The notes beneath the pieces were generated by a model. It worked only from the letters and a program-made list of their open reading frames with translations, did no database searches and had not been told where the DNA came from. The position numbers were made by a program, and so were the translations under genes. A stretch of 64,000 nucleotides of DNA from Rhodospirillaceae bacterium (lineage in GTDB: Bacteria; Pseudomonadota; Alphaproteobacteria; UBA6615): the NCBI GenBank assembly GCA_002713365.1, contig PASR01000008.1, positions 210,363-274,362 of the forward strand, in the 5' to 3' direction. Positions 20,395-30,677 of this stretch are shown one piece after another. Position 1 is the stretch's first letter. Each line of letters opens with the position of its first letter.

Positions 20395-20556
20395 ATGAAA
20401 CCACCAGAAATTATAGAGGTTGAAAGAGCTGTTTTTTCCTGTGACGGTGGTGATGATCTGCTGGGGCATCCCAGGGTTTTTCTAAACATGGGTAATAAAA
20501 CAAAAGTCGATTGCCCGTACTGCGGTCGTCAATATATACTTATTTCCAATAATTAA
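20395..20556 (+). CDS. zf-CHCC (NDUFS6-like) zinc-finger domain protein, 53 aa
   Basis: Not in the ORF track (<60 aa). MKPPEIIEVERAVFSCDGGDDLLGHPRVFLNMGNKTKVDCPYCGRQYILISNN; C-X9-H...CPYC zinc ligands; SD-like GGAG upstream. Confidence 0.85.
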   Translation: MKPPEIIEVERAVFSCDGGDDLLGHPRVFLNMGNKTKVDCPYCGRQYILISNN

Positions 20557-21175
20557 CGCTGATAATAATATACAACTCCGGGTAAAAAAACTGACTAAAC
20601 CGGCTAAACTAATTACTCTTAAAACTAAGCGATTAGAAGTTTTACCAGCTGATCGCGAGCTTGTTCGAGCACTTATCAATAATCGACAACTAGCGTCCAA
20701 ATTAACAGGGGGATTAATTCACCGGGATTTTCCTGATTCGGAACTAGCTGCAAAATTACCAGCATTTGCCCAGCGACTTGATGATGCATCTAATCCTGCT
20801 CTCGGAAGAACAGCTCCAGCCGCAATTGGGGGATGGGGTCTCTGGCTGTTTTTCTATAAACCTGAGAGATTGGTTGTTGGCGCCGCTTCATTTAATGCGC
20901 CCCCAACTAATGGACAAGTAGAGCTTGGTTATCAAGTTGTTCCTGCACACCGAAGGAGGGGTTTAACATTTGAAGGATGCAGCGCTCTAATCGAGTGGGC
21001 ATTTTCTGATTCTCAGACAACGAGTATTGTAGCTGAATGTAACTCAAATAATATTGCTTCCGTCCATACTCTTGAGAAGCTAGGGTTTACATTATTAGAA
21101 AATCGAGTCGAACAGCTGAAATGGCAGCTATTAAGAACTGATTGGATATCATTGCATAAAAACAATTTGATTTAA
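20552..21175 (+). CDS. GNAT family N-acetyltransferase (start uncertain, no canonical start codon)
   Basis: Frame open from 20486; ITLKTKRLEVLPADRELVRALINNRQLASKL...VELGYQVVPAHRRRGLTFEGCSALIEWAFS...ECNSNNIASVHTLEKLGF. ORF-track start (TTG 20870) is internal. Start listed as ATT 20552; CTG 20591 is an alternative. Confidence 0.75.
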   Translation: MNADNNIQLRVKKLTKPAKLITLKTKRLEVLPADRELVRALINNRQLASKLTGGLIHRDFPDSELAAKLPAFAQRLDDASNPALGRTAPAAIGGWGLWLFFYKPERLVVGAASFNAPPTNGQVELGYQVVPAHRRRGLTFEGCSALIEWAFSDSQTTSIVAECNSNNIASVHTLEKLGFTLLENRVEQLKWQLLRTDWISLHKNNLI

Positions 21176-21210
21176 TTCAAATTATAGAAAATATTAATAT
21201 AGAGGTATTA

Positions 21211-21855
21211 GTGAAAAATTTTCATAAAGATTATGTCTTGTATGGCCACCCACGGTCTGGCAACGCTTACAAGGCCGCTCTAATTCTTTCAATGACAAAT
21301 ACCATTTATGAATTTATAGCTGTGGATCTACCAAATGGCGGTAATTTAAATCAGGACTTTTTAGATATTAACCCACTCGGTAAAATACCAGCACTTAAAC
21401 ATGAAAATATTTTACTACGCCAAAGTCATGATATTTTACGTTATGTTTCAGAAAAAACGGGGAAATTCGGTCCTGACGGCTGGGATGAAGAATCGCGGAT
21501 AGGGGATTGGATAGGTTATTCAGTAGATTTCATGAGCTATGGCATTGCCCGACTGCGTTTTGAAAGACTTTTTGGAAATTCCGATCAATCAATACTAGAA
21601 TACTTTAAGGTTACAGCTGATCGTGGTTTGAAAATTATTGAACTGCATCTAGCTACAAATCAGTGGTTAGCTTGTGCACGCGCAACCATTGCTGATATAT
21701 CGGTGTACCCTGTTATGACCTACATAGAAGATGCTGGCTATAATACTGCTGATTTTCCTTATATAAACGATTGGATGAATAGATTTCAATCATTACCAGG
21801 TTTTGCACAACAAATAGAATTAATGCCTGTAAAAAGTTGGCCACCAACTAAATAA
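21211..21855 (+). CDS. Glutathione S-transferase family protein (GTG start)
   Basis: YVLYGHPRSGNAYKAALILSMTNTIYEFIAVDLPNGGNLNQDFLDINPLGKIPALKHEN. Confidence 0.88.
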   Translation: MKNFHKDYVLYGHPRSGNAYKAALILSMTNTIYEFIAVDLPNGGNLNQDFLDINPLGKIPALKHENILLRQSHDILRYVSEKTGKFGPDGWDEESRIGDWIGYSVDFMSYGIARLRFERLFGNSDQSILEYFKVTADRGLKIIELHLATNQWLACARATIADISVYPVMTYIEDAGYNTADFPYINDWMNRFQSLPGFAQQIELMPVKSWPPTK

Positions 21856-21881
21856 TAATAGAAAGAAAATAAGAATCTAGT

Positions 21882-24722
21882 ATGGCTGATATCGAAGATA
21901 AAAAAACATTTTACTTAATTGATGGGTCAGGGTTTATCTTTCGCGCCTTCCACTCATCTCCCTTGGATGCATATAAACGTTCAGATGGGGTATATACCAA
22001 TGCTGTAGCTGGTTATTGCAGCATGTTGCTCAAACTAATAGACCAAGCAAAATCGGGTGGAAATTTAGGCTATATGGCCGTTATTTTCGATGCTGGCAGA
22101 AAAACTTTCCGAAATGACATTTATCCAGAATACAAAGCAAACCGTGAATCACCTCCTGATGAATTAATTCCACAATTTGAACTGGTTCAAGAAGCAACTC
22201 GAGCTTTTAATCTACCAGCCGTTCAGATGGTAGGATATGAAGCTGATGATTTGATAGCAACCTATGCTAGGGATGCAGTAGATCGTGGAATTGAAGTTAT
22301 TGTTGTGTCATCAGATAAAGATCTAATGCAGCTAGTTCAGACAGGTATTACCATGTTTGACCCGATGAAAAACCTGCTTATTAACGAAAACGAAGTGATT
22401 GAAAAGTTTGGTGTCCTTCCAAAAAAAGTAATCGATGTGCAATCTTTAGCAGGAGACAGCTCTGATAATATTCCCGGGATACCGGGTATAGGTATAAAGA
22501 CAGCAGCCCTTTTAATAAATGAATTTGGTGATTTAGATACGCTACTTTCGAGAGCTAATGAGATTAAACAACCCAAACGTCGAGAGAACTTAATTAACTT
22601 TACCGATAAAGCTCTTCTTAGCAGAAAGCTAGTTACACTAAAAGATAATGTTGAGGTGCTTGAAAAATTAGAAAGTTTTACTATCAAGGACCTTGACCAA
22701 TCTAAAGTAGTATCATTTTTAAATAAAATGGAATTCCGAACCTTAACCAGACGAGTAGAAAGTCGGTTTTCATCAGAAACCAGCCTTACCTCGCCTCCTG
22801 ATTTAGAAAAAAAGGAAAAAAGTGCTAATAGCAAATATGAGCTAATACAAGACAAAGAAACCTTATCAAGGTGGATTACGAAAGCTTATAAAATTGGCAC
22901 AGTAGCTTTTGATACAGAAACCACCTCCTTGAATGCTATGCAAGCAGAACTCGTAGGGTTTTCTCTTAGCATAGAAAGTGGCAGTGCATGTTACGTTCCA
23001 TTAAAACATAGGTATAAGGTCACAAACGAGCTAGATCTGACGGATAGTGAGAAAGGAAAGAATAAAGAGATCAAGCAGATTCCCATAGCGGTAGCACTAT
23101 CACTATTAAAATCTTTGATCGAAGACCCAACGATATTAAAGGTCGCACATAATGCTAAATATGATCTTATGGTCATATCTAGAAACTGTGAAAAATATTT
23201 AAATGAAGAAAAAACAAAAGTCCTTAAACCAGCTGCAGTAGATGATACTATGTTGCTAAGCTATGTTCTCGACGCTGGGCGAGGTAAGCACAACCTTGAT
23301 GACCTAGCTTTTCGTCATTTAAACCATCAAACAATAAAATTTTCTGAAATTACCGGAAGTGGTAAAAATCGTATAAGTTTTGCTGAAGTGCCCATAGATA
23401 TTGCTCTCAATTATGCTGCCGAAGACGCCGACGTAACATTGCAGATCTTCAAGCTTTTTAAGTCACGTATCATTAAAGAAAAAATGAATACAGTTTATGA
23501 AACTATCGAAAGACCTTTAATAACCGTAATTAGTGAGATAGAAAAAACAGGCATTAAGGTAAACTCAAATACCCTCATAGAGCTATCAAAAGACTTTGCC
23601 ATAAGAACCAGAAAACTTGAAGAAAAAGCCCATAAAGAGGCTGGAGAAGTATTTAATATTGCATCGCCCAAGCAATTAGGCGAGATATTATTTACCAAAT
23701 TAGGTATCGAAGGTGGAAAAAAGGGTAAAGCCGGTGCATTTTCAACTGGTGCAAATATACTTGAAGATTTGGCAAGTCAGGGTCACAATTTACCACAAAC
23801 AGTTCTTGACTGGCGCCAACTTGCGAAACTTAAATCTACTTATACTGAAGCGTTAGTTAATCAAATTAACCTTGATACAGGTCGCATTCATACATCTTAT
23901 GGCATGGCCACCGCGCAAACAGGGCGTTTATCTTCAAATGAACCCAATCTACAAAACATACCCGTTCGTACTGAAGAAGGTCGTAAAATTAGAGCGGCAT
24001 TTATTCCAGAAAAGGGTCACAAATTATTATCTCTAGATTACTCACAGATTGAACTTCGAGTACTCGCCCATGTGGCAAATGTTTCAGCACTTCGAGAGGC
24101 GTTCGAGCAGGGCCAAGATATTCATGCTCTTACTGCTAGCCAGGTATTTGAAGTCCCACTAACTTCACTTTCTGCTGATTTACGTCGAAGAGCAAAGGCA
24201 ATAAATTTTGGGATTATTTATGGAATTTCTGCCTTTGGTTTAGCCCGAAATTTAGGCATCTCTCGTACAGATGCTCAGGCATATATAGACGCGTATTTTT
24301 TAAGGTTTCCTGAAATTCGTGAATATATGGATACCACTATCTTATTTGCTAAAGAAAATAGCTATGTAAATACTATTTTTGGCAGACGTATTCATATAAG
24401 TGGAATTAAAGATAAAAACCCTATGACGCGAGGTGGAGCTGAACGACAAGCTATAAACGCACCGATACAAGGAGCTGCAGCTGATATTATAAAAAGAGCC
24501 ATGATCAGGATGGGTCCGGCATTAAAAAACAAAGGCCTTAATGCAAAGATTCTCTTACAAGTACACGATGAATTATTGTTTGAGCTTCCAAAAGATGAAG
24601 AGTCAGCAACTATCAAAGCTGCTTCTGAAGTAATGGAAAATGCTGCTTTTCCAGCAGTAAATATATCAGTTCCGCTGGTTGCTGAGGCTGGTTTAGGTGA
24701 TACCTGGGATGAAGCCCATTAA
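21882..24722 (+). CDS. polA: DNA polymerase I
   Basis: 5' nuclease (DGSGFIFRAFHS), 3'-5' exonuclease (AFDTETTSLN, AAEDADVTLQ) and polymerase (LSLDYSQIELRVLAHV, RRRAKAINFGIIYGIS, QVHDELLFE) motifs. Confidence 0.98.
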   Translation: MADIEDKKTFYLIDGSGFIFRAFHSSPLDAYKRSDGVYTNAVAGYCSMLLKLIDQAKSGGNLGYMAVIFDAGRKTFRNDIYPEYKANRESPPDELIPQFELVQEATRAFNLPAVQMVGYEADDLIATYARDAVDRGIEVIVVSSDKDLMQLVQTGITMFDPMKNLLINENEVIEKFGVLPKKVIDVQSLAGDSSDNIPGIPGIGIKTAALLINEFGDLDTLLSRANEIKQPKRRENLINFTDKALLSRKLVTLKDNVEVLEKLESFTIKDLDQSKVVSFLNKMEFRTLTRRVESRFSSETSLTSPPDLEKKEKSANSKYELIQDKETLSRWITKAYKIGTVAFDTETTSLNAMQAELVGFSLSIESGSACYVPLKHRYKVTNELDLTDSEKGKNKEIKQIPIAVALSLLKSLIEDPTILKVAHNAKYDLMVISRNCEKYLNEEKTKVLKPAAVDDTMLLSYVLDAGRGKHNLDDLAFRHLNHQTIKFSEITGSGKNRISFAEVPIDIALNYAAEDADVTLQIFKLFKSRIIKEKMNTVYETIERPLITVISEIEKTGIKVNSNTLIELSKDFAIRTRKLEEKAHKEAGEVFNIASPKQLGEILFTKLGIEGGKKGKAGAFSTGANILEDLASQGHNLPQTVLDWRQLAKLKSTYTEALVNQINLDTGRIHTSYGMATAQTGRLSSNEPNLQNIPVRTEEGRKIRAAFIPEKGHKLLSLDYSQIELRVLAHVANVSALREAFEQGQDIHALTASQVFEVPLTSLSADLRRRAKAINFGIIYGISAFGLARNLGISRTDAQAYIDAYFLRFPEIREYMDTTILFAKENSYVNTIFGRRIHISGIKDKNPMTRGGAERQAINAPIQGAAADIIKRAMIRMGPALKNKGLNAKILLQVHDELLFELPKDEESATIKAASEVMENAAFPAVNISVPLVAEAGLGDTWDEAH

Positions 24723-25034
24723 ATTTTTGTAAAAAATAAAAAAAAATTCAAATGTTACATTTTCAACAAAAAAGCCAAAAATCACTTAAATAAATATCAT
24801 ATTATTTTTTATTTTATGTATAATTAACATATAGTTATTAATAACCCTAGAGTAGTTTTAAATACAATTACTCTATCTCACCCAATGGCATATAATCACA
24901 ACCCAATTTTATGCTATCTGTTAAAATTTGTGCTAAGCTTATTGCCAAAGTACAATGTAACCCCGACAATAGATAAAGAGAAGAATTAGTAATAACGAAA
25001 GTATGGTAGTAATTTACAGTGAGGAACGTCATAC

Positions 25035-25532
25035 ATGACAGATTCTAGTCTATCAAATACCGATGAGAGCGTAAAAAAATCGGCGATCGTTAAATGGTTT
25101 AATCCAATTAAGGGTTATGGGTTTGTGCAACCGGATGATGATACCGGAGATGCATTTGTGCATATATCTGTGCTGGAGGCTGCAGGACATAGAGACTTAC
25201 CGGATGGAGCTGCCGTTGAGTGTGAAATAAATGATGGAGAAAAAGGTCCTACAGTGACAGTTATATTTAGCGTCACTGAACAAGAGGGGTCTGAGGAACC
25301 AGCTGCTGCGGTCGAACCCGATGGACCATTGATTGATGGCATAGTGAAATTCTTTGATGCTAATAAAGGATATGGATTTATTGTTCCTGATGATGGAGGA
25401 CCAGATATCTTTATTTCAGGTCGGGTCGTGGCCAGTGGTGGACTAAGAAGTCTAGAACCAGAAACAAGAGTCCGTGTTGGCACCCAAAAAGGAGAAAAAG
25501 GCCCTTTAGCTGTTTTAGTTGAACTGTCTTAG
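25035..25532 (+). CDS. Cold-shock protein with two CSD domains
   Basis: IVKWFNPIKGYGFVQPDD...FVHISVLEAAG and GIVKFFDANKGYGFIVPDDGGPDIFISGRVV. Confidence 0.94.
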   Translation: MTDSSLSNTDESVKKSAIVKWFNPIKGYGFVQPDDDTGDAFVHISVLEAAGHRDLPDGAAVECEINDGEKGPTVTVIFSVTEQEGSEEPAAAVEPDGPLIDGIVKFFDANKGYGFIVPDDGGPDIFISGRVVASGGLRSLEPETRVRVGTQKGEKGPLAVLVELS

Positions 25533-25644
25533 CAGTCATTAGATCTTTTTATCCCAAAAAAAACTATTGGTATTATGGAAGCAGAAAAATTTCTGAGTAT
25601 GCTGAAATGTTTGCCCAGGGGACGTTAACTTGAAGAGCAAGTGC

Positions 25645-25668
25645 TTTTGTTAATAATTATTAACAAAA
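25645..25668. repeat. 24-bp perfect palindrome TTTTGTTAATAATTATTAACAAAA with outer GAGCA/TGCTC arms, between convergent genes
   Basis: Read directly; self-complementary, flanked by GAGCA (25635-25639) and TGCTC (25671-25675). Confidence 0.7.
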
Positions 25669-25754
25669 TCTGCTCAAAAATTTATAATATTTACGATTAT
25701 AAGTTCCAGACAAGATTAAGTTAAATAGGCGCAAACAAAAAAAATATTTGGGGC

Positions 25755-26495
25755 CTATTTCGGGGCTTTAGCAAGTCTTGTTAGTTCTTTCTTTGCTTTA
25801 TCAGGGCAGCTAATAAGCTCATCAAAGTCCAAACGAGCTTCAGCGTCATTCCTAGCTAGGTCAATACCTTCTGGATCAATACCAGTCATTTTCCAATCCA
25901 TTCCTGGTCTACCAATTAAATGTTGTGCATAGATATCAACCGCCTCCGCATGATTCTCATTCATATGGTCTAAAATTTCAGGTTCAGCTGCCATAAGTTC
26001 AGAAGAGATTTCTCCATTTAATAAAACATCAGAATTATCAAGAATATGATCACCACCAAAGCCAGCTAAAAAATGTATGCTTTCTACCTCCATTCGGTAT
26101 AAAGTAAAATCGGTAAACTCAACAAATGTTTGAACAGTTGTATGTCGTGCTAAAAAGCGTTTGCTAAGTAAAGGGTCATCGCACCTTATCGCACGTCCAA
26201 TGACAGTCGCCCGGCCCTGTGTAATTGCATCTCTGGTTGTTCTTGAAAATAATAGTGAAATTCTTCCATCAACCTCAATGTTACGGCTATGTCGTGCTAG
26301 ATCTGAAATCATAAAAATGGGAGATCCATCCTGACCGCAAGCAACCAATATTAAACTTGCATATGGGCAACCGCCAGTTTCAACATCAAGCGTTGCTAAC
26401 GACGCTTGCTTCATAGTTCGCATAAGTCGTCGAACAATACGGCCGGGTTCTTTATTAATAATACTTTTATTCATAACCGCACAAACACTTAACAA
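25755..26495 (-). CDS. HugZ-like / pyridoxamine 5'-phosphate oxidase-related protein with DUF2470 domain
   Basis: RRLMRTMKQASLATLDVETGGCPYASLILVACGQDGSPIFMISDLARHSRNIEVDGRISLLF; C-terminal HMNENHAEAVDIYAQHL. Confidence 0.88.
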   Translation of the reverse strand: MLSVCAVMNKSIINKEPGRIVRRLMRTMKQASLATLDVETGGCPYASLILVACGQDGSPIFMISDLARHSRNIEVDGRISLLFSRTTRDAITQGRATVIGRAIRCDDPLLSKRFLARHTTVQTFVEFTDFTLYRMEVESIHFLAGFGGDHILDNSDVLLNGEISSELMAAEPEILDHMNENHAEAVDIYAQHLIGRPGMDWKMTGIDPEGIDLARNDAEARLDFDELISCPDKAKKELTRLAKAPK

Positions 26496-26535
26496 TACCT
26501 CTATAATGAACCAGAAAAGTTTTTTAATTAGGTAG

Positions 26536-27060
26536 TTATTTTTTAATCATATGTTTTTTATGTTCCATTTCAGATATACCACTGTGATCTGGACCTCGAG
26601 ATCCGGCAGGTAAAACAATAGCCAACACATTAATTTTGCCACTTTTTTCAAATATAAGGGTCAGAGGAATATTTGAATTTTCTTTCAGTCGTTTTTTTAA
26701 ACCCATGAGCATAATGTGCTTTTGTCCAGGAGAGAGGATTACTTCACTATTTGCTGATACTTTTATTCCCCCCTTGATAGCACGCATTTTCATCACCCCA
26801 TTTTCATGGATCATTTGATGCAATGACGAATGATTAGCAATATCCGCTTCCACACCAATTAATTTATCGGAATGCATTCCAACATTTTTTATTTTTAAAA
26901 ATACTGCACCAGTTTTTTGTGATGAAGTCGTCGCTCTTGACCATGATTCGTTAATCTTTAAAAGGTTACCCTGATCAGCGTAAACTATTTTTGCAGGCAA
27001 CAAAAAAGAAACCAAAACAATTGCTAAGGCTAATATATTTTTAACCAATACTTCTATCAT
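26536..27060 (-). CDS. Copper chaperone PCu(A)C
   Basis: SWSRATTSSQKTGAVFLKIKN...SLHQMIHENGVMKMRAIKGGIKVSANSEVILSPGQKHIMLMGLK; H-X10-M and H/M copper motifs. Confidence 0.9.
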   Translation of the reverse strand: MIEVLVKNILALAIVLVSFLLPAKIVYADQGNLLKINESWSRATTSSQKTGAVFLKIKNVGMHSDKLIGVEADIANHSSLHQMIHENGVMKMRAIKGGIKVSANSEVILSPGQKHIMLMGLKKRLKENSNIPLTLIFEKSGKINVLAIVLPAGSRGPDHSGISEMEHKKHMIKK

Positions 27061-27173
27061 ATTATCTTTCTATACTCGCTTAAGTAATAAATTCTAGATT
27101 AAATATATAGAAATCATCTAATTCTAATTTCATATAAATAAGTTTTAGCATAGGTTTTAAATAATTATAAAAT

Positions 27174-27788
27174 CTAGCCCCTCATATGCCTCCTAATATT
27201 CGAGGCTATTTCTTCAGGAGATGTTCCATAACGAAATAGTGATACGACTTTTCCTTCAGGATTAAGCAGGTAAACAAATGATGTATGGTCCATCAGGTAA
27301 TAAGTAAACTGTGTATTTTCAGCACGACTGAAAAAAATACGATATAAATCTGCTATATCTTTAATCTGCTTTCTAGTCCCTGTTAAGCCTATAAGCCTAT
27401 CATGGAACAATGGAACATACTCAGCTAAAACAGCCGGAGTATCGCGGTCTGGGTCAATAGTAATCATTAGGGGTATAACACCAACCGCATCTGTATCCAA
27501 TTCATCTATGGCCTGGGCAATATCTCCAAGGGCTGTAGGACAAACATCAGGACAAAAGGTATACCCAAAAAAAACGAGTACAAAGCTTCCAAAATAATCC
27601 TTTTCAGTAACAGTACGACCTTTGTGATCAACTAATGTAAAAGGACCCCCAATTTCTACACTGGCAATAAGTCCATTAGGCGCCTTTGTGATGGTATCGT
27701 TTCGAATAACCAACCATTCAGCTAAAGCAGCAAATGCAGCAATTACAACAATTGCAAATACCACGCCTATTCTGGTCGACTTTTTCAT
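27174..27788 (-). CDS. SCO family protein (SCO1/SenC)
   Basis: GPFTLVDHKGRTVTEKDYFGSFVLVFFGYTFCPDVCPTALGDIAQAI (CPDVC) and a downstream DHTS histidine. Confidence 0.95.
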   Translation of the reverse strand: MKKSTRIGVVFAIVVIAAFAALAEWLVIRNDTITKAPNGLIASVEIGGPFTLVDHKGRTVTEKDYFGSFVLVFFGYTFCPDVCPTALGDIAQAIDELDTDAVGVIPLMITIDPDRDTPAVLAEYVPLFHDRLIGLTGTRKQIKDIADLYRIFFSRAENTQFTYYLMDHTSFVYLLNPEGKVVSLFRYGTSPEEIASNIRRHMRG

Positions 27789-28021
27789 AATTAAATAAAT
27801 AAAACCTTTATTATTATATATACAATGTGTCGCACAGTCGCAGATTTTAAATGTTTTAGATCATATAAATAGCAGTTTTATAAGTTGTCATGATAGATAA
27901 TAATGGACAGACTAATATATTATTAAGAAATCTAATAAAACCCTTGTCGTAAATCTGCCATAATCAGAAAATAAAATTATATTTAGCTTGTTTTCTGTGA
28001 CGTTTTAAAGAGGAATATCGT

Positions 28022-28717
28022 ATGGTGCAAACCATAGCGTTAGTTGACGACGATAAAAATATATTAACTTCATTATCTATGGCCTTAGAGGCTGAAGGTT
28101 TTATAGTAAATATTTATTCAGATGGCACTGAAGCTTTTTCTGGCCTATCAATTAAACCAGCAGACCTAGTCATACTTGATATAAAAATGCCACGAATGGA
28201 TGGCATGGAACTATTGAACCGACTAAGACAAAAATCAAATATTCCTATTATTTTTCTCACCTCAAAAGATGATGAAATTGATGAAGTTATAGGCCTACGC
28301 ATGGGAGCAGATGATTATATAACTAAGCCTTTCTCCCAGCGTCTGTTAATAGAAAGAGTTCGTGTTGTTCTAAGACGCAAAGAAAATAAAAATAATCCTG
28401 ACGAGAATTCTAGTGGAATTATGAAGCGTTCTGGTTTGGAGCTTGATCCTGCAAAACATCTTTGTAGATGGCACGAAAGGGAAGTCGTTTTAACAGTTAC
28501 AGAATTTCTTATAGTCAAAGCTCTTGCGCAAAGACCAGGTCATGTTAAAAGCCGTGACCAACTTATGGACACAGCGTATGGTGATAATATTTATGTAGAT
28601 GACCGAACCATAGATAGCCATATTAAACGATTAAGAAAAAAGTTTAAGAAAGTAGATAATAGTTTTGCTCAAATAGAAACACTTTATGGCATAGGTTATC
28701 GTTATAAAGAAGGTTAA
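28022..28717 (+). CDS. chvI: Response regulator transcription factor, ChvI-like (OmpR family)
   Basis: [24 protein letters not shown]...[18 protein letters not shown]...[16 protein letters not shown]. Confidence 0.9.
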   Translation: MVQTIALVDDDKNILTSLSMALEAEGFIVNIYSDGTEAFSGLSIKPADLVILDIKMPRMDGMELLNRLRQKSNIPIIFLTSKDDEIDEVIGLRMGADDYITKPFSQRLLIERVRVVLRRKENKNNPDENSSGIMKRSGLELDPAKHLCRWHEREVVLTVTEFLIVKALAQRPGHVKSRDQLMDTAYGDNIYVDDRTIDSHIKRLRKKFKKVDNSFAQIETLYGIGYRYKEG

Positions 28718-28838
28718 TTTAGAGACACTAACTTTAATTCTCGGTAGAATTAATTATACTAACCACCCATACTAGATAAGATCGTGATAATAAAGAGACT
28801 AAAGCTAATCATTAAAGATTCTACGAGGGCTCTACTGC

Positions 28839-30509
28839 TTGATTGGGGTTAGTAATTTGGTGTTCCGTTATCTGCAATATATAATAACTTGGTGTAAACA
28901 AAGAAGAGCTTCTTCTTCCCTGACCAGACGCATTTTAGCAATCAACCTTTTGGTGTTAATAGTGCCTGTAGGCGGATTCTTTTTTCTTGAAAGCTATCAG
29001 AAAAGGCTGATTGAATCAGAGATTGAAAGCCTAAAAGTTCAAGCCGAAATATTTGCAGGAGCGGTCGGAGCTCTTGCCACAAAAACATCTCCAATACTAG
29101 GACATCAAATTATTCCTATTCGGGCTAACATAATGCTGCACCGGTTAACCAGCATTACTAATACAAGAGTTAGGTTATATGGATCTAACGGAACACTAAT
29201 GGCTGATACTCAGCTCTTCCCAATATCAAGAGGAGCAGTTCTTATAGATGAATTACCTCCACCTGATAGTGAGATAGGGCCCGGCCGCTGGTTTGTTAAT
29301 CAGATAAATAAATTTTTAAATTGGATTCCAGGACAAAATAAGCTGCCTCTTTATATTGAAGCCAACCCCTCCAATGCGGAAAACTTTAAGGAAGTTAAAG
29401 TTGCTTTATTTGGAGAGCAAGCCGCAGCAGTTAGACGACATGAACCAAATGGACTAATAATTTCAGTTGCATTGCCTGTTCAACATTACCGCCAAGTTAT
29501 TGGCGCGCTAATGGTGTCCAATAATGGACATAAAATCGAACAAGCAATGCGAGCAATTCGTTTAGACATACTAAAGGTTTTTACTATAGCCTTAATTATT
29601 ACCATACTCTTATCACTTTACCTGGCAGGGACTATTGCAAGGCCCATAAACCGACTGGCCGCAGCAGCTGAGAAAGTAAGGACAGGTCATGGACGACATG
29701 TTTATATACCTGATTTTACTTCAAGGCGTGATGAAATAGGAGAACTAAGCCGTGACTTAAGAGGTATGACTGAAGCCCTTTGGCAGCGTATGGATGCTAT
29801 TGAAAAATTTGCTGCAGATGTTTCACACGAAATTAAGAATCCACTTACTTCATTACGAAGTGCCGTCGAAACCGTCGCTCGCATTAGTGATATAGAAAAA
29901 CAAAAAAAACTGATGGCAATTATCTTAGACGACGTTCAACGTCTTGACCGTTTAATTAGTGATATATCTGATGCATCACGGCTGGACGCAGAGCTAAGCC
30001 GCGATGTACCAGCTCCCGTAAATCTTAGACAGCTTTTAGAAGCACTTACAGAGATTGAAAAAGACACAGCCCTAAACCTAAAGCTATCAATTTATTTATT
30101 TTTAGAAGAAGAAACTGACTTAATTGTTTCTGCTTCAGAAGGACGATTAGGCCAAGTGTTTTTAAATATTATTAATAATGCGATATCATTCAGTCCTCCA
30201 CACACGAAAATCATAATTCGTGCCGAACGGAGGATTAAGGAAAATGGGAGTTTTATAAGGGTAAGCATAGAGGATGAAGGCCCTGGAATTCCAGAAGATA
30301 AACTAGCATCCATTTTTGACCGATTTTATACAGACCGTTCTGTAAATGCAAAAAAAGATGACAGCATACTCTTAACTCACTCAGGTCTTGGTCTAAGTAT
30401 ATCGAAGCAAATAGTGGAAGCAGCCGATGGACATATATGGGCAGAAAATTGTTATAAAAATAATCTTATTTCAGGGGCTATATTTATTGTTGAATTGCCG
30501 GCTAATTAG
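28839..30509 (+). CDS. chvG: Sensor histidine kinase, ChvG-like (TTG 28839 or GTG 28860 start)
   Basis: HAMP, VSHEIKNPLTSLRSAVET H-box, N/G boxes; directly downstream of the regulator. Confidence 0.9.
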   Translation: MIGVSNLVFRYLQYIITWCKQRRASSSLTRRILAINLLVLIVPVGGFFFLESYQKRLIESEIESLKVQAEIFAGAVGALATKTSPILGHQIIPIRANIMLHRLTSITNTRVRLYGSNGTLMADTQLFPISRGAVLIDELPPPDSEIGPGRWFVNQINKFLNWIPGQNKLPLYIEANPSNAENFKEVKVALFGEQAAAVRRHEPNGLIISVALPVQHYRQVIGALMVSNNGHKIEQAMRAIRLDILKVFTIALIITILLSLYLAGTIARPINRLAAAAEKVRTGHGRHVYIPDFTSRRDEIGELSRDLRGMTEALWQRMDAIEKFAADVSHEIKNPLTSLRSAVETVARISDIEKQKKLMAIILDDVQRLDRLISDISDASRLDAELSRDVPAPVNLRQLLEALTEIEKDTALNLKLSIYLFLEEETDLIVSASEGRLGQVFLNIINNAISFSPPHTKIIIRAERRIKENGSFIRVSIEDEGPGIPEDKLASIFDRFYTDRSVNAKKDDSILLTHSGLGLSISKQIVEAADGHIWAENCYKNNLISGAIFIVELPAN

Positions 30510-30677
30510 TTTAAATTCTTATTAGTCTTTATTCACTAATATTATCTTCTTCCAAAAAATAATTTTATTTTCTACAAAGTTATATAGATAACTGCTTCGC
30601 CATTTAGTGTAATAATATTTGCTAGCTAATATAGGGTTTTATATAATTGTAAAATATCTAAAATAGAGGGTTTTGTT

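Noticed and set aside
22337-22855. 172-aa minus ORF inside polA
   Set aside because: Antisense to polA; Ser-rich shadow frame.
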